DNA of 57,950 bases from Melioribacteraceae bacterium (GTDB lineage: Bacteria; Bacteroidota; Ignavibacteria; Ignavibacteriales; Melioribacteraceae). The stretch lies in the NCBI GenBank assembly GCA_023230485.1, contig JALNXG010000016.1, positions 1 through 57,950 of the forward strand, read 5' to 3'. The notes beneath the pieces were generated by a model. That model ran no database searches. It had not been told where the DNA came from and was given only the letters and a program-made list of their open reading frames with translations. Of the stretch, positions 1 to 8,787 are shown piece after piece; the stretch's first letter is position 1, and each line of letters begins with the position of its first letter. The translations under genes and the position numbers were made by a program.

Positions 1-1
1 A

Positions 2-955
2 GAAAAAATTGCTCTTTTTTGTAATGTAGATAAAGAAGAAGTTATTTCCGTTTATGATTGTTCAACAATTTATGAAGTGCCTTTAGTTCTCAACAAACAG
101 AATTTGGATCGCTTAGTGCTTGCTAAATTAAAGTTGCCTGAACTCAAATTGAATCTTGACGACTGGAAAAATTTTGTAGATGCAATTAAGTCTCCTGTTG
201 GGGAGGTAAGAATTGCTATCTGTGGAAAGTATATTGAAAATAAAGATGCATATAAAAGTATTTCAGAGTCATTCGTTCATGCAGGTTCTGAAAATAGCGT
301 AAAGGTAATCTCTGAATTTATAAGTGCAGAAGTGGTCGAAGCAAAAGGTGCTCATAATTTATTTAAAGGTTTCCATGGAATTTTGATTCCCGGTGGATTT
401 GGTGAAAGAGGAATTGAAGGAAAGATAGCCGCTATCAAATATGCGCGAGAAAATAATATACCATTTTTTGGTATATGCCTTGGATTACAATGTGCAGTAA
501 TTGAATATGCTCGTAATGTTGCTGGTATTGAAGGTGCTAATAGTGCCGAATTTATAGAATCAAACAAGAATAATGTAATTCATATAATGCCGGAACAGCT
601 TAGCGTAAAAGTAAAAGGCGGCTCTATGCGTCTTGGTGCTTATCCTTGTATTCTTAAAAAGAAGACAAAAGCTTTCGATGCATATAAAAAAGGGAAAATT
701 TCTGAACGGCATCGTCATCGTTTTGAAGTTAATAATGATTTTAGAGAAGTATTAGAAAAAAATGGATTAGTAATAAGCGGGCTTTCACCTGACGAAAAGT
801 TAGTTGAAATGGTTGAATTAGAAAATCATCCATGGTTTGTTGGCTGCCAATTTCACCCTGAATTGAAGTCGAGAGCTACAAATGCTCATCCGTTATTTCG
901 TGAATTTATAAATGCCGCAAAGGAATACTCTAATAAGGACAAAACAAGTGATTAA
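2..955 (+). CDS. pyrG: CTP synthase, C-terminal part (5' end outside window)
   Basis: This is the C-terminal 317 residues of CTP synthase, which makes CTP from UTP, ATP and glutamine in the cytosol. The frame is open to the left edge, starting with EKIALFCNVDKEEVISVYD, typical of the end of the synthetase domain. A class I glutaminase domain follows: the oxyanion-type GGFGERGIEGK, the nucleophile elbow FFGICLGLQCAVIEYAR containing the catalytic Cys, and the His-Glu pair in FHPELKSR near the end. The full protein is usually about 535-550 residues, so roughly 40 percent lies upstream. The next gene starts inside its last codons. Identification is firm from motifs alone. Confidence 0.97.
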   Translation, partial: EKIALFCNVDKEEVISVYDCSTIYEVPLVLNKQNLDRLVLAKLKLPELKLNLDDWKNFVDAIKSPVGEVRIAICGKYIENKDAYKSISESFVHAGSENSVKVISEFISAEVVEAKGAHNLFKGFHGILIPGGFGERGIEGKIAAIKYARENNIPFFGICLGLQCAVIEYARNVAGIEGANSAEFIESNKNNVIHIMPEQLSVKVKGGSMRLGAYPCILKKKTKAFDAYKKGKISERHRHRFEVNNDFREVLEKNGLVISGLSPDEKLVEMVELENHPWFVGCQFHPELKSRATNAHPLFREFINAAKEYSNKDKTSD

Positions 956-2438
956 GAAGATTGTTTTTTTTGTATTTATTTTTTCGGGACTTTTTGCTCA
1001 AGGTAATATTAATGGCTTATTGAGCAAAGGAATAAACTCTGCATATAATTTAGATTTTACTAACGCAGAACAATCATTTCATAAAGCAATCGAATTAGCT
1101 CCTGAGTCTCCATTAGGCTTTTATCATGTTGCTCAATTGCATATCTGGATTTATCTCGGCTCTAAAGATCCGGGTGAATATCTCATTTTCTTAAAATATT
1201 CTGATATGGCATTAGAAAGAATTAAAAAAGCATTGGATAAAGATAAAAATGACGAATTGATGCTCTATTATCTTGGTAATCTAAGGACTTTAAGAGCTTT
1301 AGCATTCGCAATGAACGATTCGGCATTAGATGCTTTTTGGGAAGCAAAGAATGCAAGAAATTCCTTTGAAGAAGCAATTGATATCAATCCTGAATTTTAT
1401 GATGCTTATGGAGGTATTGGAGTTTTTGATTATTCGCTAACTTATATACCCGGAATGTTTAGATGGGCAATAAATCTTACCGGACTTTCTTCAGACCCAA
1501 ATCGAGGTCTAAAGTATTTGCTTGCTTCATACAAGAAGGGGAAACTCAACAAAATAGAAACAACTTATCATTTATCAAGGATTTATACTGAATATCTCGC
1601 AGATTATGATTCTGCTACTGTTTATCTAAATGAGCTTCTTTCAAAATATCCTAAAAATACTCTATTCTTATATCAAAAGGCACTAACTTTAATTAGGGAT
1701 AAAGAACTTGGTAAAGCAGAATCTGAACTAAATAAAATATTACGTATTGATAATAAGAAACTTTCAGTTATCAATTCATTGGCAAGATTCCGACTTGGTG
1801 AAATTCATTTCTCAAAAAACCAATTCCAAAAAAGTATTAATGAATTTAAAATATTTTTAGAAAAATCAAAAGATTTTGATTTTGTTGGGATGGCAAATTT
1901 TAAGATTGCCTTAGCTTATGCAATCCTTGGAAATAAGGAAGAGAGTAAAAAGTATTTGAGCGATGCTAAGTCGGGCAACCTTGATCTATTTGAAGATTCT
2001 TATGCTAAAAATCGTGCAGAAAAATATGAAGAAAATGGATTTTCGGAGGATGCTCTTTTTATTTTTAAAATGAATAATTATTTTGAAAGTGGCAAGTATA
2101 GTATTGTATTTGATTCACTTTCCACCGAGATTAAAAATATTAAAGAAAATGATTTAAGAGGAGTGGGCCTAGTTTTATTATCGGAATCATCTATTAATTT
2201 GAAAAATCTACCTGAGGCAGTTTCTTTTGCTGAAATGGTTTCTTCACACGATTACACTTATGAAAAATGGGTTCAACCATATTCAAAATACTTGATTGCA
2301 AGGGCAAATTATATTGTAAAGGAAGATAAACTAGCAAATAAATTTTTGGGTGAAGCAGAAGACTTAAATAATTATGACTTTAAAGAAAAAATACAATCTC
2401 AAATAAATTATATTAAAAGAAAACTTAAAAACCGATAA
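948..2438 (+). CDS. secreted tetratricopeptide-repeat protein
   Basis: A 496-residue protein of unknown specific role. I chose the GTG at 948 because it directly begins a signal peptide (VIKKIVFFVFIFSGLFAQ) and has an AAGGA about 8 nt upstream; an in-frame ATG at 912 would bury the leader. The mature part is built of TPR-like helical pairs, for example around residues 30-60, 75-140 and 215-340, with recurrent A-x-x-x-F/Y-x-x-A patterns such as NAEQSFHKAIELAPESPLGF. It is probably periplasmic or on the outer membrane, acting as a protein-protein scaffold. It overlaps the pyrG stop by 8 nt, so it is probably translated from the same message. No catalytic motif is visible. Confidence 0.8.
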   Translation: MIKKIVFFVFIFSGLFAQGNINGLLSKGINSAYNLDFTNAEQSFHKAIELAPESPLGFYHVAQLHIWIYLGSKDPGEYLIFLKYSDMALERIKKALDKDKNDELMLYYLGNLRTLRALAFAMNDSALDAFWEAKNARNSFEEAIDINPEFYDAYGGIGVFDYSLTYIPGMFRWAINLTGLSSDPNRGLKYLLASYKKGKLNKIETTYHLSRIYTEYLADYDSATVYLNELLSKYPKNTLFLYQKALTLIRDKELGKAESELNKILRIDNKKLSVINSLARFRLGEIHFSKNQFQKSINEFKIFLEKSKDFDFVGMANFKIALAYAILGNKEESKKYLSDAKSGNLDLFEDSYAKNRAEKYEENGFSEDALFIFKMNNYFESGKYSIVFDSLSTEIKNIKENDLRGVGLVLLSESSINLKNLPEAVSFAEMVSSHDYTYEKWVQPYSKYLIARANYIVKEDKLANKFLGEAEDLNNYDFKEKIQSQINYIKRKLKNR

Positions 2439-2473
2439 ATTATTAGAAAATAATACTTTAGCCGCTCTTTTAA

Positions 2474-2504
2474 TTGATTATTAAGTGTCATTTCGATAAT
2501 TTTC
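2474..2504 (+). promoter_or_regulatory. predicted promoter of the purN-purH-mre operon
   Basis: TTG (2474-2476), a 20-nt spacer, then TAATTTTC (2497-2504). This resembles the Bacteroidota housekeeping promoter (TTG, about 20 nt, TAnnTTTG). A start site just downstream would give a leader of about 7-10 nt before the purN ATG. The call is a pattern match only, but the same spacing recurs at several other gene starts in the window. Confidence 0.45.
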
Positions 2505-2516
2505 CCAACCAGAAAA

Positions 2517-3140
2517 ATGTTAAAAATAGCAGTTTTTGTATCGGGCAGAGGGTCTAATTTAAAATCTTTGATTAATAAGATCGACTCTCAAAAAGCTAGG
2601 GTTCTGGCAGTGGTTAGTAATAAGTCCGATTGCCTAGCTATTTCGTACTCAAAGGGTTTAGGAATAAGTACATTTATTGTAGGTGATAAACATTTTCCTG
2701 ATTCCTTATCCTCCAATGAAATAACAGAAACATTGATATCAAAAGAAATTGATCTTATTGTATTGGCAGGATATTTAAAGATGCTTCCTGAATCAATGGT
2801 TGAGAGTTTTGAAAATAAGATAATAAATATCCATCCTGCTCTTCTTCCATCTTTTGGTGGGAAAGGAATGTATGGAATGAATGTACATAAAGCAGTTTTT
2901 GATTCTTCAGCAATGATATCCGGAGCAACAGTTCATTTTGTAAATAAGAATTATGACGAAGGGAAAATAATAGCTCAAAGAGTTGTGGATATTACGAATG
3001 TTAAATCTCCCGAAGAGATTGCTTCAAGAGTGCTGGAGATAGAACATGAGCTTCTTCCTTACGTTGTTAGTTGTTTTGCAGATAAGAGAATATTTATTAA
3101 TAATAATAGAGTTGAGATTGGTACATTAAATGGAGAATAG
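2517..3140 (+). CDS. purN: phosphoribosylglycinamide formyltransferase
   Basis: 207 residues, the normal length of folate-dependent GAR transformylase, third step of purine synthesis (10-formyl-THF plus GAR gives FGAR). It begins MLKIAVFVSGRGSNLKSL, the phosphate-binding SGxGSNL loop. The catalytic Asn-His is in IINIHPALLPSFGG and the catalytic Asp in YDEGKIIAQ. Its stop lies 11 nt inside purH, so the two purine genes are translationally linked. A promoter-like sequence is just upstream. The family assignment is firm. Confidence 0.96.
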   Translation: MLKIAVFVSGRGSNLKSLINKIDSQKARVLAVVSNKSDCLAISYSKGLGISTFIVGDKHFPDSLSSNEITETLISKEIDLIVLAGYLKMLPESMVESFENKIINIHPALLPSFGGKGMYGMNVHKAVFDSSAMISGATVHFVNKNYDEGKIIAQRVVDITNVKSPEEIASRVLEIEHELLPYVVSCFADKRIFINNNRVEIGTLNGE

Positions 3141-4656
3141 ATTGAAAAAATTTGCTTTAATGAGTGTATCAGATAAAACAGGAATTGTAGAATTAGCAGA
3201 AGCCCTATCCAAAAACAACTATGAAATTTTAGCAACCGGCAAAACAGCAAAACTCCTTTTAGATAATTCAGTTCGTTGCATTGAAATAAGTGATTTTACA
3301 TCATTTCCTGAAATCTTCGCCGGCAGAGTAAAAACACTTAACCCAAAAATCTTTGGCGGGATTTTAATACGCCGTGATAATGATAATGATCTTGAACAAG
3401 CAAAAGAAAATGATATTCTTCCGATTGATATTGTGTGTGTGAATCTATATCCGTTTCCGCAAATTGTTAATCGAACAGATATTTTACTCGAAGAAAAAAT
3501 TGAGAATATTGATATAGGCGGACCGAGTTTAATAAGAGCAGCATCAAAGAATTATAAATTTGTCTCAATATTAACTAATCCGAGTCAGTATAGCTCTTTC
3601 TTAAATGAATTGGAAGCGGGCAAGATAAGTATTGAAACAAAAATACAACTTGCTGCTGATGCATTTGCATATACCTCTTTTTATGATACATTAATTGCAA
3701 ATTTCTTTGAAGATAATTACAAATTGGAAAAGAAAGATTTAAGAATCAATTTGAAATTTGCTTCATCAATGAGATATGGCGAAAATCCTCATCAAGAAGC
3801 TTCTCTTTACGGTTCATTCTTTGATTATTTTGAGATTCTTCATGGAAAAGAGATTTCATATAATAATATTATTGATCTCGCAGCAGCTGTGGAATTGGTA
3901 AATGATTTAAATGATAATTCAGCAGTGATTATTAAACATACAAATCCATGTGGAGCTGCAACATCATCATCTTTAATAGATGCTTATGAAAAAGCACTTT
4001 CATGCGATCCTGTTTCTGCTTTTGGTGGTATAGTTGCTTTCAATGGAGAAGTAAAAGAAGAACTCGCAAACAAACTAAATGAAATCTTTTTAGAGATTGT
4101 AGTAGCTCCGGCTTTTTCAGAAGCAGCATTAGAAATTCTTAAATCAAAAAAGAATAGAAGAATCGTAAAGATAATTAAAAGTCTGGACGAAAAAATTACA
4201 TATAAATCCGTCCCCGGCGGTTTAATTACTCAATCAAAAGATTCTTCAAAAATTTCAAAAGAAGAACTTAAATTAGTAACAAAAAGAAATTATTCAGATT
4301 CGGAATTAGAGGATATTCTTTTTGCCTGGGTTGTTTGTAAGCATACAAAATCTAATGCAATAGTTTATGTAAAGGATAAAAAAGCAATTGGAGTGGGAGC
4401 GGGGCAGATGTCCAGAATCGATTCGGCAAAGATTGCAGCTTCAAAAGCCAAACAATTTGGACATGATTTGAATGGAGCTGTGGCTGCCTCAGATGCATTT
4501 TTCCCTTTTGCAGATGGTTTAGATGAAATTGCTGTTAATGGAATTAAAGCGGTTATTCAGCCCGGCGGTTCTGTACGTGACAATGAAGTAATTGATGCGG
4601 CTGATAAACATGATATTGCAATGGTTTTTTCAAGTATAAGAAATTTTAAACATTAG
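3130..4656 (+). CDS. purH: bifunctional AICAR transformylase / IMP cyclohydrolase
   Basis: 508 residues, standard length. It catalyses the last two steps of IMP synthesis. The N-terminal MGS-like cyclohydrolase domain (about 1-195) shows MSVSDKTGIVELAEAL, the phosphate-binding LATGKTAKLL, GRVKTLNPKIFGG and NLYPF. The C-terminal transformylase shows MRYGENPHQEA, the catalytic IKHTNPCGAA and VSAFGGIVAFNGEV, and ends near DAFFPFADGLD and IQPGGSVRD. The ATG at 3130 overlaps purN by 11 nt; an internal ATG at 3160 (MSVSDK) is a possible shorter start. It ends 7 nt before mreB. Confidence 0.97.
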   Translation: MENRLKKFALMSVSDKTGIVELAEALSKNNYEILATGKTAKLLLDNSVRCIEISDFTSFPEIFAGRVKTLNPKIFGGILIRRDNDNDLEQAKENDILPIDIVCVNLYPFPQIVNRTDILLEEKIENIDIGGPSLIRAASKNYKFVSILTNPSQYSSFLNELEAGKISIETKIQLAADAFAYTSFYDTLIANFFEDNYKLEKKDLRINLKFASSMRYGENPHQEASLYGSFFDYFEILHGKEISYNNIIDLAAAVELVNDLNDNSAVIIKHTNPCGAATSSSLIDAYEKALSCDPVSAFGGIVAFNGEVKEELANKLNEIFLEIVVAPAFSEAALEILKSKKNRRIVKIIKSLDEKITYKSVPGGLITQSKDSSKISKEELKLVTKRNYSDSELEDILFAWVVCKHTKSNAIVYVKDKKAIGVGAGQMSRIDSAKIAASKAKQFGHDLNGAVAASDAFFPFADGLDEIAVNGIKAVIQPGGSVRDNEVIDAADKHDIAMVFSSIRNFKH

Positions 4657-4663
4657 AGGGAAC

Positions 4664-5689
4664 ATGGGAATTTTTGATTTTTTTTCAACTGATGTAGCAA
4701 TCGATCTAGGGACAGCGAATACTTTAATATATATAAAAGGTAAAGGTATTGTATTGAATGAACCATCAATAGTGGCATTCGATAGGAATACAAAAAAAAT
4801 TATTGAACTTGGCAATAAAGCTAAAGAGATGCAGGGTCGTGAACATAGAGAAATAAGAGTTACTAGACCAATGCGTGACGGCGTGATTACTGATTTTGAA
4901 ATTGCCGAAGGAATGATTAGAGCGTTTATTAGAAAAGTTACTCCAAATGGGTTTACATCTAAAAGAATTGTTATTGCGGTTCCAAGTGGCGTTACAGAAG
5001 TAGAAAAACGCGCCGTAAGAGATGCCGCTGAACATGCAGGGGCAAAGGAAGTACATTTGATTGCCGAGCCAATGGCAGCCGCTATTGGCGTTGGTATTGA
5101 TGTCGAAGCGGCTGTGGGTAATATGATAATCGATATCGGTGGCGGTACTACTGAAATTGCCGTAATAGCCTTAGCAGGAATAGTAACAGAAGAATCGATT
5201 AGAATTGCCGGTGATGAAATGAATAATGCGATTATGCAATATTTTAAAAAATCACATAGTTTATTGATTGGTGAAAGAACTGCTGAATCTATTAAATGTG
5301 AAGTAGGATCAGCTGTTCCCCTTAAAGAAGAGATTACAATACAAGTCAAAGGAAGAGACTTAATAGGCGGTATTCCAAAAACTACTGAAGTAGGTTCTGT
5401 TGAAATAAGGGAGGCATTAAATGAAAATGTTTCTCAAATTGTAGATACTGTAAAACAAACATTAGAAAGAACACCTCCGGAATTATCTGCAGATATTCTT
5501 GATCGTGGTATAATTCTATCCGGTGGCGGTGCTCTATTAAAAGGTCTTGATGAAAGAATTAGAATGGAAACCAATTTACCGGTTCACGTTGCTGATGATC
5601 CTTTAACTGCTGTTGTAAGGGGAACTGGTAAGTGTATCGAAAACCTAAGCAAATATTCAAAGGTATTTATCCGTAAAAGAAGTTACTAA
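4664..5689 (+). CDS. mreB: rod shape-determining protein MreB (actin homologue)
   Basis: 341 residues, typical MreB length. It is a cytoplasmic actin-like ATPase that guides the elongasome along the inner membrane. The amphipathic N-terminus MGIFDFFSTD precedes the phosphate-1 loop AIDLGTANTLIYIKGKG. Other family signatures are TRPMRDGVITDFE, LIAEPMAAAIGVGIDVE, the phosphate-2 loop IIDIGGGTTEIAVI and the adenosine-binding LSGGGALLKGLDER. AGAGGGAACATG gives a good ribosome-binding site. The stop TAA overlaps the mreC ATG by one base. It heads the elongasome block mreBCD-mrdA-rodA. Confidence 0.98.
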   Translation: MGIFDFFSTDVAIDLGTANTLIYIKGKGIVLNEPSIVAFDRNTKKIIELGNKAKEMQGREHREIRVTRPMRDGVITDFEIAEGMIRAFIRKVTPNGFTSKRIVIAVPSGVTEVEKRAVRDAAEHAGAKEVHLIAEPMAAAIGVGIDVEAAVGNMIIDIGGGTTEIAVIALAGIVTEESIRIAGDEMNNAIMQYFKKSHSLLIGERTAESIKCEVGSAVPLKEEITIQVKGRDLIGGIPKTTEVGSVEIREALNENVSQIVDTVKQTLERTPPELSADILDRGIILSGGGALLKGLDERIRMETNLPVHVADDPLTAVVRGTGKCIENLSKYSKVFIRKRSY

Positions 5690-6525
5690 TGCTTAAATCT
5701 ATATTACGATATATTGCGAATTATAAAAATTACTTCGTCTATTTATCAATTGCTATTATTAGTATTTTTTTAATAAAATTTAATGACCATCCCAAGCTTC
5801 GCCAAGTCAAAATTCTCGGATTAACCAATTTTGCAATAGTTAATTATTCTCTTGATCAGGTAATCAATTTTTTCAAAAGTGATAAAGAAATAAATGCTTT
5901 AAAATATCAAAACGCCAAATTAATGATGCAAGTGAATTTATTGAGGCAAAACGGATTCGAGAATAAAAAATTAAAAGACCTCTTAAATTTAACTGATACA
6001 TCGAAATTTGATCTTATTCCCGTTAATATTGTATCTAAGCTTGTTAGTAGAACTCAAGGTACTTATTTATTAAATAAAGGCAGTAACGATAGTATTAAGA
6101 GCGGTATGCCGGTAATTGATGAAAAAGGTTTGGTGGGAATTATCTCGGAAGTAACTTCAGAATTTTCCGTTGTCAAAACATTAAAAAATTCTACTCTCAG
6201 TATAGCTGTAACAATTCAAAGAACTAATGTTGATGGTATCATGGATTGGGATGGGAAAGAACTAATTATAAAAAATATTCCAACGACTTATGATGTTCTA
6301 CCGGGAGATCAAATTGAAACATCTGATTTCAGCACATTATTTCCACCGGCAGTTCCTGTTGGAATTGTACTAGAAAAGAAAGCTAATGCACTGGGTCTGC
6401 TTCATAATATTTCAGTTAAATCGTCTGCAGATATCGATGGTGCTGAAAATTTATTCATTGTTCGGTATCTCTCTAATATTCAAGCTATGCAAATAAAAAA
6501 CAAGCTAAAGAGGAGTAATAATTGA
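5689..6525 (+). CDS. mreC: rod shape-determining protein MreC
   Basis: 278 residues. A short cytoplasmic N-terminus is followed by one transmembrane segment (about residues 16-32, YFVYLSIAIISIFLIKF), a coiled-coil region (about 55-100, ending ENKKLKDLLNL) and the periplasmic beta-domain with the MreC hallmarks VVSKLVSRTQGTYLLNKGS, GLVGIISEVTSEFSVVKTL and the DGAEN-type end. MreC dimerises in the periplasm and activates PBP2-RodA. It starts on the last base of the mreB stop and overlaps mreD by 4 nt, indicating coupled translation. Confidence 0.94.
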   Translation: MLKSILRYIANYKNYFVYLSIAIISIFLIKFNDHPKLRQVKILGLTNFAIVNYSLDQVINFFKSDKEINALKYQNAKLMMQVNLLRQNGFENKKLKDLLNLTDTSKFDLIPVNIVSKLVSRTQGTYLLNKGSNDSIKSGMPVIDEKGLVGIISEVTSEFSVVKTLKNSTLSIAVTIQRTNVDGIMDWDGKELIIKNIPTTYDVLPGDQIETSDFSTLFPPAVPVGIVLEKKANALGLLHNISVKSSADIDGAENLFIVRYLSNIQAMQIKNKLKRSNN

Positions 6526-7007
6526 TAAAAATTGCTTTTCTTAAAACAATTATTTTTAGCTTGATATTAATAATTATACAGTTGATAGTTATTCCATTTA
6601 TTGCAATTGAAAATATAGTCCCCTTTCTACCGATACTGCCATTAGTTTATTTTACACTCTTGAATGGTCAAATATTTGGGACTATTGCGGGAGCACTAAT
6701 AGGATTATTTTTCGATATTATTTCAGGTGGATTATTAGGCGGTGGTGTTTTAGCTTTATCAACAGCCGGATTTATTACAGGATATTTTTATGGTGAAAAT
6801 AAGTCCGATATTTATACTCGTTCATTTTGGTTTATTGTTTATCTTTTTGCAGCAACATTTGTTTATTCTTTCTTATATGCTTCTCTTTCTTCCAATAATC
6901 CGGGTCTTTCATTTCTCTCCCTTATAATATTCGAAGGATTATTGCCTACTGTTTACACTTCCATTATTGGGACACTTTTTTATCTATTTATTTCGAAAAG
7001 AGATTAG
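6522..7007 (+). CDS. mreD: rod shape-determining protein MreD
   Basis: 161 residues of almost wholly hydrophobic sequence with about five membrane helices (near residues 8-30, 32-52, 55-82, 95-118, 128-157). MreD is an inner-membrane partner of MreC. The start is a TTG at 6522 with AGGAG about 7 nt upstream; it overlaps the mreC stop (TTGA). Sequence conservation in this family is weak, so the call rests on size, topology and its place between mreC and the PBP2 gene. Confidence 0.9.
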   Translation: MIKIAFLKTIIFSLILIIIQLIVIPFIAIENIVPFLPILPLVYFTLLNGQIFGTIAGALIGLFFDIISGGLLGGGVLALSTAGFITGYFYGENKSDIYTRSFWFIVYLFAATFVYSFLYASLSSNNPGLSFLSLIIFEGLLPTVYTSIIGTLFYLFISKRD

Positions 7008-7008
7008 G

Positions 7009-8787
7009 ATGAATGATTCATTTTTTGGTTCATATTTTAGAAAAAATTTATTATTGATAATAATTATTGGATTTAGTTTTATAGTTGGTATTCAGCTTTT
7101 CAGTATGCAGATTGTGGAACAATCAAAGTACTCAGAAAAATCAGATGATAATAGTGTTAAACCCGTTTATCAAACCGCACCTCGCGGAATATTTTTTGAT
7201 CGGAGTCATAATGTACTAGTAGGTAATAAACCATCGTTTACGTTACGTTTAACTCCAGCCGATTATGATACCAAGTTAAATGGCTATGTTGAATCGATGC
7301 TTGGTTTCTCTGATGGTTATATAAGTAAAGTACTTAAAGACACTCGCCAATATTCAAAATTTATTCCGAGAAGAATTTTGAAAGATGCAAGTTTCAAGGT
7401 AATTGCATGGTACGAAGAAAATCAGGCAAATTTACCGGGTATAGATTATATAATGGAAACCCAACGAGATTATTCATTTGGAGTTAATGGAAGTCATATG
7501 TTTGGCTATACAAAAGAAATCTCAGCCGATATGTTGCGTAAGAGAAAAGGTGAATATGAGATGGGTGATAATATTGGATTTAATGGAATTGAAAAAACTT
7601 ACGAAGAATACATAAGAGGAACGAAAGGAATTAAATATGTTCTTGTTGATTCAAAACAAAAAACCATTGGCAGATATAAAAATGGAGAGACGGATAAACC
7701 TGCGGAAAAAGGATATGATTTAATTCTATCGATTGATAAAGATGCTCAAGTTATGGCGGAAAGTTTATTTGTAGGTAAGCGTGGTTCTGTTGTAGCAATT
7801 GAGCCATCTACAGGAGAAATAATTGCTTTCTTAAGTTCACCCGGATATAACCTTGCTGATTTTGCATCTGTTACTTCAAATAAAATTTGGAGGGATTTAA
7901 ATAATGATCCTGAAAAACCATTATTTAATCGTGCCACAATGTCGATTTATTCACCCGGTTCAACTTATAAAATGTTGGCAGCAATAACAGCATTGGAAGA
8001 GGGAATTATTGATACTAATTATAGGATTAATTGCGGTGGAGGATTCCAGTTCGGTAACCGTTTTTTCAAATGTCTTCACGTTCATGGCTCGGTGGATGTA
8101 AAAACATCAATTGAAAAATCTTGCAATACTTTTTACTATTCGTTGATATTAAAAATTGGATTGGAAAGATGGGCTAAATATTCCAGGATGTTTGGATTCG
8201 GTCATAAGACAGGAGTTGATATTACAGAAGAAAATTCCGGTTTAGTACCTGATCAAAAATATTACGATAGAGTTTTTGGTAAGGACAGATATCCAAAAGG
8301 TATATTAATAAGTCTTGGAATTGGTCAAGGTGAATTAAGTGTTACACCAATTCAATTAGCTCAATATGTAGCTTTACTAGCAAATAATGGTAAATCAGCT
8401 AAACCACATTTTATTAAAGGATTTATCAAAAATCTAACAAATGAATATCTTGAAGCAAAACCTGAATATTTCGATTTAGGTATTAGTAAACATTCATTTG
8501 ATATTGTAAGAGATGCAATGTTTAGGGTAGTAAATGGTGTCGGAACAGCAGGCAATATAAGAACGCCTGAATTTACAATTGCCGGAAAAACTGGAACAGC
8601 TCAAAATCCACATGGCAATGACCATGCAATTTTTGTTGGCTTTGCTCCTTATGACAATCCTAAAATTGCAATTGCAGTAATCGTGGAAAATGCCGGATTT
8701 GGCAGCACTCATGCAGCACCAATCGCTAGAGATATCATGAAAGCATATTTAGTTAAAAATAAAAAAGTTGCCGCTAATGCAAATTAA
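7009..8787 (+). CDS. mrdA: penicillin-binding protein 2 (elongation-specific transpeptidase)
   Basis: 592 residues from the ATG at 7009, one base after the mreD stop; an in-frame upstream start at 6967 would run through mreD and is unlikely. PBP2 cross-links lateral-wall peptidoglycan together with RodA. The N-terminal anchor is at about residues 13-33. A pedestal domain begins with APRGIFFDR. The transpeptidase has S318-x-x-K321 (SPGSTYK), S371-C-N373 and K527-T-G-T. The last 11 nt overlap rodA. All active-site motifs are intact. Confidence 0.96.
   Translation: MNDSFFGSYFRKNLLLIIIIGFSFIVGIQLFSMQIVEQSKYSEKSDDNSVKPVYQTAPRGIFFDRSHNVLVGNKPSFTLRLTPADYDTKLNGYVESMLGFSDGYISKVLKDTRQYSKFIPRRILKDASFKVIAWYEENQANLPGIDYIMETQRDYSFGVNGSHMFGYTKEISADMLRKRKGEYEMGDNIGFNGIEKTYEEYIRGTKGIKYVLVDSKQKTIGRYKNGETDKPAEKGYDLILSIDKDAQVMAESLFVGKRGSVVAIEPSTGEIIAFLSSPGYNLADFASVTSNKIWRDLNNDPEKPLFNRATMSIYSPGSTYKMLAAITALEEGIIDTNYRINCGGGFQFGNRFFKCLHVHGSVDVKTSIEKSCNTFYYSLILKIGLERWAKYSRMFGFGHKTGVDITEENSGLVPDQKYYDRVFGKDRYPKGILISLGIGQGELSVTPIQLAQYVALLANNGKSAKPHFIKGFIKNLTNEYLEAKPEYFDLGISKHSFDIVRDAMFRVVNGVGTAGNIRTPEFTIAGKTGTAQNPHGNDHAIFVGFAPYDNPKIAIAVIVENAGFGSTHAAPIARDIMKAYLVKNKKVAANAN

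Noticed and set aside
4630..5349. 239-codon open frame antisense to mreB
   Set aside because: Lies wholly opposite a clear MreB gene, has low-complexity Ile/Ser/Pro-rich sequence and no recognisable motif; a shadow of mreB codon use.
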